From Desulfobacteraceae bacterium (GTDB taxonomy: Bacteria > Desulfobacterota > Desulfobacteria > Desulfobacterales > Desulfosarcinaceae), in NCBI GenBank assembly GCA_027031325.1, contig JALVRI010000537.1, positions 1 through 9,456 on the forward strand: DNA of 9,456 bases. Reading direction: 5' to 3'. The notes under the pieces were generated by a model. It was not told the DNA's origin. It made no database searches and saw nothing but the letters and a program-made list of their open reading frames with translations. Positions 5,748 to 9,456 of this stretch are shown here, piece after piece. The position numbers and the translations under genes are program-made. Every line of letters begins with the position of its first letter. Position 1 is the stretch's first letter.

Positions 5748-8144
5748 ATGCGAAACTTTTTAAAAAAAAATTGTATACCGGCCATGGTGTTCCTGGTATT
5801 GGCCATGGCCCCGAACGGGCTTTGCGCAGCGGGGCTCTTGTCACTTCAAAATTCCGGTATAGAGTTGCATTATCCCCGGCAGGAAGAAAAGCTGGCTTCC
5901 AGGATGATCAGGGAAGCGGCGCAGATGAAGTCCTTCCTGGAAAAGATGGGCCTGGCCCTGCCGGAAAGGATCCACGTGGTACTGGTGCCTGGATGCCTGG
6001 AGACCGGCTACCAGGTCCAAGTCATTCCCCTCTACCGGATCAGGATCGCTTTGCAGCCTCCCGGGCCGCTTGAAGACGGGGCGATAGAGCCCGATCCCTG
6101 GACCTATCGCCTTTTTTGCGGGCTTGCCGGCCAGGCTGTTTTTTTCCAGTGTCACGGAGTTCCTGGGGCTGCGCGCAGGCTCATGGGAGCTGTAATTTCG
6201 CCCAATCGCATCCTTCCTCCCTGGTCGATCGACGGAGTTTGCCATCTGTTGTGGGAGCTTTATAAAGAAAGGCCCGGAGCCTTGTCGGTATCGACTCTGG
6301 ACGAATCGATCCGCAATACCCTGGCCTGGCCCGGGCTGGACCGGATCAGCAATCACCCGAGGATATGGCCCGGCTCCGAGTTTTATCGTATCTGGGGAAG
6401 GCCCTTTGTCCGCTGGCTTTACCGGATGTATGGTTGGAAACCCCTGCTTGCCTTTATCCGTTCCCACGGGGCGGGAGTGATTCCTTTCGAGGTCGGCCGT
6501 AAGGCCGAAAAGATATTCGGGCTCGACTGGGAGGGCTTGTGGCAGGCCTTTAGTGCCCAGGCCCGGCCGCCGGGCCGCCGGCAAGAAAGAGCGCTCGATA
6601 CCATCGGGCCGGAACCGGTTGTCCGGGCCGGGATGTCATTGGCTCCCGGAGGTGGAAAGGCCGCGGGCAATGGGCCGGCCGGAAAGGAGCTAAAAATAGT
6701 TTACAAGGGCAGCCGTCCCTTCCTTTCTATTTGCCGGGAGCCAGAAGGGCACCGGGAATCGATTGCAGCACCGGCCCAGGTTACTGCCCTGGATGGTCCG
6801 GTAAGAGGACCCGAAGGCCAGGTGGCCGTGGCCGGATGCTCAGGCGGAAATTGGGATATCTGGCTATACGACGGCACTTGGCAAAAGGCGGTCGCGGCCC
6901 CGGGTGTCCAGTGCCATCCAGCCTTCGGCCCCGGCGGACTTGTTTTCGCATCTGACCACAGCGGCCGCTTCCAGGTCTATGATTCGAGCTGGAATCTGCT
7001 TTCAAACTGCGACACGGCCGCCCTGAGACCGGAAGGCGGTTATTTTTACTGCCTGGGACCCAAGGGATGGGAAAGGCAGCGCTTGCAGCCTGCCGGCAGG
7101 CAACGGCCTCCCGCCGCTGAGCCGCAAGCAGAACCTACCGGCGGCAACCAGGCAACCTTGGCACCCGGAGGCAGGCCCTACAGGCTTTTCAGCGGCATGT
7201 GGCCCAATTACCTGGCCCCGGACCTTTTTTTCGACAGCAGCAACCTTCAGCTCGGACTGGTGACCCGGGCCGAGGATGCATCCGGGGAGGCTGGCTGGGA
7301 TGCCGGGCTGCGCTACGCATTTTCCCAGCGTTATACTGCCTGGCAGCTTGGAGCAACCTTCAGGCCCTGGTCCGGGCGCCTGACAAGCTATCCCCTCGAC
7401 TATGAAACCGGCACCGGCCAGGTGGTGGCCGAGGCCCGCCAGGAAGCTTCACTTTCCTGGCGGATCCTGGGAGACCTTTCAATCAGCCTCAATGGACGGC
7501 GTTACGGTCCCCTGGATTCGTCAAGCCGGCTTTCCGGCAGCCAAAACGAGTTCTGGCTGGAAGGAAAATGGTCTTGGAGTTCTGATTGGCTCAAGACATG
7601 GTTCCAGGTGGAGCTGATCGAATCCCGGGGACCCTCTGTTTCCGGGTGGCTGCAGTTGAAACCGGGCCGGACGAAGAATTGGGAGCTTTCCTTGTTTGCA
7701 GGTAAAAGCTGGGGGCAGACCCTTTCAGGACACAACACCTTTCGCGTGGGAGGTGACCTGACAGAAGGCTTTTTCACCCGCCGGACAACCAGGCTTTTTC
7801 CGGTGCGCGGTTTCCCCGGCAATGTTCTGGAATCAGAGCAAGCCTTCAGCGCCAGGGCGGAAGTTTTTGTGCCCCTGGCAGCTATCCACAGGGGTTACGG
7901 TACCTTCCCGGTTTTCTGGCGTAACCTGCAGGCCGGCTTTTTTACCGATTGCGGCATGGCTACAGGTCGCCCGGCGGCCGACCAGTTGTTGGTGGGAATG
8001 GGAATGGAGCTTGTGGCGTCTTTGGAACTGGCCTGGGATATTGACGCCGATTTTCACTTGGCAGTAGCCTGGCCGCTGGCCCAACCCGGTTTCCTGGACG
8101 AGCAAGGACCGGTGTTGCTGCTCCAGATAGGAAGGCCGCTTTGA
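5748..8144 (+). CDS. Exported protein: degenerate MA-type peptidase domain, short beta-propeller-like region, Omp85-like outer-membrane barrel
   Basis: 798 residues with a Sec signal peptide (cleavage near 26-28, GLCAAG). Residues about 35-275 match a gluzincin peptidase-MA-like domain in layout, but the zinc site is gone. The HELAHQ-type motif reads CGLAGQ (124-129) and the PxWxxEG motif reads PPWSIDG (157-163). The downstream FVRWLYRMYGW and GLDWEGLWQAF segments fit the family's conserved C-terminal half. Residues about 340-440 look like one to three TolB/PD40-type blades (NWDIWLYDGTW, HPAFGPGGLVFASDHSGRFQ). A Pro/Gly-rich linker follows (445-476). Residues about 480-798 alternate as barrel strands and include PVRGFPGN (685-692), the Omp85 VRGF/VRGY loop motif, then LQAGFFTDCGMA and a final strand. 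It is probably a surface-anchored binding or assembly protein rather than an enzyme. The ATG is the only in-frame start after a TAG at 5694, yet the best AAGGAG lies about 35 nt upstream, which is too far. Confidence 0.82.
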   Translation: MRNFLKKNCIPAMVFLVLAMAPNGLCAAGLLSLQNSGIELHYPRQEEKLASRMIREAAQMKSFLEKMGLALPERIHVVLVPGCLETGYQVQVIPLYRIRIALQPPGPLEDGAIEPDPWTYRLFCGLAGQAVFFQCHGVPGAARRLMGAVISPNRILPPWSIDGVCHLLWELYKERPGALSVSTLDESIRNTLAWPGLDRISNHPRIWPGSEFYRIWGRPFVRWLYRMYGWKPLLAFIRSHGAGVIPFEVGRKAEKIFGLDWEGLWQAFSAQARPPGRRQERALDTIGPEPVVRAGMSLAPGGGKAAGNGPAGKELKIVYKGSRPFLSICREPEGHRESIAAPAQVTALDGPVRGPEGQVAVAGCSGGNWDIWLYDGTWQKAVAAPGVQCHPAFGPGGLVFASDHSGRFQVYDSSWNLLSNCDTAALRPEGGYFYCLGPKGWERQRLQPAGRQRPPAAEPQAEPTGGNQATLAPGGRPYRLFSGMWPNYLAPDLFFDSSNLQLGLVTRAEDASGEAGWDAGLRYAFSQRYTAWQLGATFRPWSGRLTSYPLDYETGTGQVVAEARQEASLSWRILGDLSISLNGRRYGPLDSSSRLSGSQNEFWLEGKWSWSSDWLKTWFQVELIESRGPSVSGWLQLKPGRTKNWELSLFAGKSWGQTLSGHNTFRVGGDLTEGFFTRRTTRLFPVRGFPGNVLESEQAFSARAEVFVPLAAIHRGYGTFPVFWRNLQAGFFTDCGMATGRPAADQLLVGMGMELVASLELAWDIDADFHLAVAWPLAQPGFLDEQGPVLLLQIGRPL

Positions 8145-8230
8145 TCTTGATTCCGGCATGACCATCATACTTGCTATTTGCCCGGATAAGGGTAATCATA
8201 AATATTGGATGCTATATTTTGCCAAACGAA

Positions 8231-8236
8231 GGAGGG
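8231..8236 (+). promoter_or_regulatory. Ribosome binding site that fixes the universal stress protein start
   Basis: GGAGGG lies 6 nt before the ATG at 8243. The frame is open further up to a TTG at 8171, but that extension is not Usp-like, and this site together with family length favours 8243. Confidence 0.8.
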
Positions 8237-8242
8237 CCTGAA

Positions 8243-8716
8243 ATGGAAAAGAGCAATATCCTGATCGCTTTCGATGATTCCGAAAACGCCATGCGGGCGG
8301 TCCGCTACGTGGCCCGCTGGTTTTCTCCCCAGTGCAAGCTTACCATTTTCAACGTGATTGTCGATACGGCCGCCCTGTGTGACATGGAAAGTCCCGAGCT
8401 GGTGCCCATCTTCAAGTCCAAGCAGAGCCAGTTTTGCAGCCTGGAAAACAAGAAGCGGGAGCTTGTCAACAATGCCATCAACGAAGCGGCCGGGCTTTTG
8501 AAGGAGGCAGGTTTCCCGGAAGAAAACATCCACATCAAGCAGCAGGTCAAGCAGAAAGGCGTGGCCCGCGATATTCTGGCCGAGGCCTCCAAGGGCTATG
8601 ATCTTATCGTCATGGGTCGCCGCGGCATATCGGCTGTGAGAGATTTCTTCCTGGGCAGCACTTCCCACAAGGTTTTTTCCGGGGCCAGGGACATCTCGGT
8701 GCTGATCGTGAACTGA
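8243..8716 (+). CDS. Universal stress protein, UspA family, ATP-binding type
   Basis: 157 residues, normal for a single-domain Usp. The N-terminal strand and loop ILIAFDDSENAMRAV (residues 6-20) carry the usual acidic residue and Ser of the nucleotide pocket. The C-terminal GRRGISAVRDFFLGST (125-140) fits the G-2X-G-9X-G(S/T) motif of ATP-binding Usps such as MJ0577, followed by the typical VLIV strand. The middle insert (about 45-75) is charged and helical, with Cys46 and Cys65. Known for the family: cytoplasmic dimers, induced in growth arrest or stress, binding ATP and possibly acting as a switch. The gene starts 98 bp after the barrel-protein gene; an AT-rich stretch there could hold its own promoter, but I cannot assign clear -35 and -10 boxes. 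Confidence 0.93.
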   Translation: MEKSNILIAFDDSENAMRAVRYVARWFSPQCKLTIFNVIVDTAALCDMESPELVPIFKSKQSQFCSLENKKRELVNNAINEAAGLLKEAGFPEENIHIKQQVKQKGVARDILAEASKGYDLIVMGRRGISAVRDFFLGSTSHKVFSGARDISVLIVN

Positions 8717-8727
8717 GACCCTTGCGG

Positions 8728-8849
8728 CTTCAAATGCCTGAAGAGTTTCACCGCTTGAACTTCACCTTGCAGGTTGCGGCACGGCCGGGAACAAATACAT
8801 GCCAACTATCTGATAATTAAATGCAATTACTTATTGTAGGCATTTGAAG
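8728..8849. repeat. Perfect 12-bp inverted repeat flanking an AT-rich spacer
   Basis: CTTCAAATGCCT at 8728-8739 is the exact reverse complement of AGGCATTTGAAG at 8838-8849, with 98 bp between the arms. Each arm also pairs locally. CTTCA-AATGCC-TGAAG (8728-8743) makes a 5-bp hairpin just after the usp stop. AAATG...CATTT with an inner CAAT/ATTG (8819-8845) makes an imperfect hairpin before the phosphodiesterase gene. It could act as operator half-sites, alternative RNA structures, or a weak terminator. Confidence 0.55.
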
Positions 8850-8876
8850 TGCATAATCCGGGCTGAAGATATCGTC

Positions 8877-9456
8877 ATGGCAGTGGTGGATTTTGCGGAA
8901 CGAATTTTCCATCGCCTGGTAGGGACCTTGTTTGCCCGCCTGCCGCGCCGGCTTCCCGGGCCGCAAAAGCTGTCTGCCGGCCGCCTTGTTGCTCACCGGG
9001 GATTGTGCGGATCAGACGGCATCAAGGAAAACACCATGGAAGCTTTTGGCCGGGCCCTGGAGTCAGGGCTGTGGGGGGTGGAACTGGATGTACGCTTCAG
9101 CCGTGACGGCGAGCCGGTGGTGATCCATGACCCTGATTTGCGGCGGGTCTTCGGCCGTGATCTTGAAGTTGCGGCCTGCGACCGCAGCCGCCTGGAGCGG
9201 GCCTGTCCCGACCTTGTCTTCCTGGAAGATGTGGTGGCCGTGTTCGGAGGCAGAGTCCACCTGATGATCGAAATCAAGGCCCCGGTCAAAACTGCTGCCA
9301 TGCGGCGGGTTGCCAGGCTCCTGGCTGGTCTGGCTCCGGTCTCCGACTACCACCTCATGAGCCTTGCTCCCGGCCTCCTGGAGGATCTCCAATGGGCCGA
9401 GCCGCGGGCGATTGTCCCCATTGCCCGGACCGGGCCAACCCCTGTCCTGGAGCTTG
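8877..9456 (+). CDS. Glycerophosphodiester phosphodiesterase, 3'-truncated by the window
   Basis: 193 residues are visible before the window ends. The family signature is complete for the part seen: AHRG (His40, Arg41), ENTMEAF (51-57), ELDVRFSRDGEPVVIHDP (Glu69, Asp71, His84) and EIKAP (Glu132, Lys134). These supply the metal ligands and general acid/base of GDPD enzymes, which hydrolyse glycerophosphodiesters to glycerol-3-phosphate and an alcohol. The first 35 residues (MAVVDFAERIFHRLVGTLFA and onward) are basic and mildly hydrophobic but not a clear signal peptide, so a cytoplasmic form is likelier. The ATG at 8877 has only a weak GAAG before it; the frame stays open up to a TGA at 8811, so a slightly earlier TTG at 8844 is possible. 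Confidence 0.9.
   Translation, partial: MAVVDFAERIFHRLVGTLFARLPRRLPGPQKLSAGRLVAHRGLCGSDGIKENTMEAFGRALESGLWGVELDVRFSRDGEPVVIHDPDLRRVFGRDLEVAACDRSRLERACPDLVFLEDVVAVFGGRVHLMIEIKAPVKTAAMRRVARLLAGLAPVSDYHLMSLAPGLLEDLQWAEPRAIVPIARTGPTPVLEL

Noticed and set aside
5748..6570. Calling the N-terminal domain an active zinc metalloprotease
   Set aside because: All expected zinc and catalytic residues (HEXXH and the downstream Glu) are replaced.
5841..6584. 247-codon minus-strand frame
   Set aside because: It is opposite the barrel-protein gene and has no recognisable motif or ribosome binding site. The plus frame has a signal peptide and a domain pattern.
8174..8668. 164-codon minus-strand frame opposite the universal stress protein
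   Set aside because: The plus frame carries the full ATP-binding Usp motif; the antisense product is patternless.
1..9456. CRISPR array, tRNA/rRNA, mobile element or defence system
   Set aside because: I saw no regularly spaced repeats, RNA gene signatures, transposase or integrase motifs, or known defence proteins on either strand.

Overview
The window is GC-rich and densely coded, and looks chromosomal. It most likely comes from a Gram-negative bacterium: there is an outer-membrane beta-barrel protein, a lipoprotein with a lipobox and a MscS-type inner-membrane protein. The mix of genes is reminiscent of Desulfobacterota (former Deltaproteobacteria), but there is no rRNA or other marker, so that placement is an inference. 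I see no tRNA, rRNA, CRISPR array, insertion sequence, integrase or phage gene.

Layout. (1) Positions 1-1964, + strand: the 3' part of a secreted subtilisin-family (S8) protease. An extra domain of about 165 residues interrupts the catalytic domain, and a fibronectin type III-like domain and a Gly-rich/Cys tail follow it. (2) Positions 2005-5477, - strand: four closely spaced genes, probably one or two transcripts. In order of transcription they are a MscS-family membrane protein, a 106-residue protein of unknown function, a 155-residue lipoprotein, and a fusion of a HAD phosphatase with an AIR-synthase/HypE-like (PurM-fold) domain. (3) Positions 5478-5747: a 270-bp divergent region with a candidate promoter and a terminator-like hairpin in the leader of the next gene. 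(4) Positions 5748-8144, + strand: a large exported protein with a decayed MA-type peptidase domain, a short beta-propeller-like stretch and an Omp85-like beta-barrel. (5) Positions 8243-8716, +: an ATP-binding-type universal stress protein. (6) Positions 8717-8876: an AT-rich spacer carrying a perfect 12-bp inverted repeat. (7) Positions 8877-9456, +: the 5' part of a glycerophosphodiester phosphodiesterase gene that runs off the window.

How the genes fit together. The themes are envelope and stress biology: a secreted protease, a surface barrel protein, a membrane channel, a lipoprotein, a stress protein and phospholipid headgroup turnover. No well-known pathway links them. The most unusual items are three domain architectures: the insertion in the S8 protease, the HAD-PurM fusion, and the pseudo-peptidase joined to a barrel. 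The MscS-like protein is also odd, because its pore helix lacks the canonical Gly/Ala pattern.
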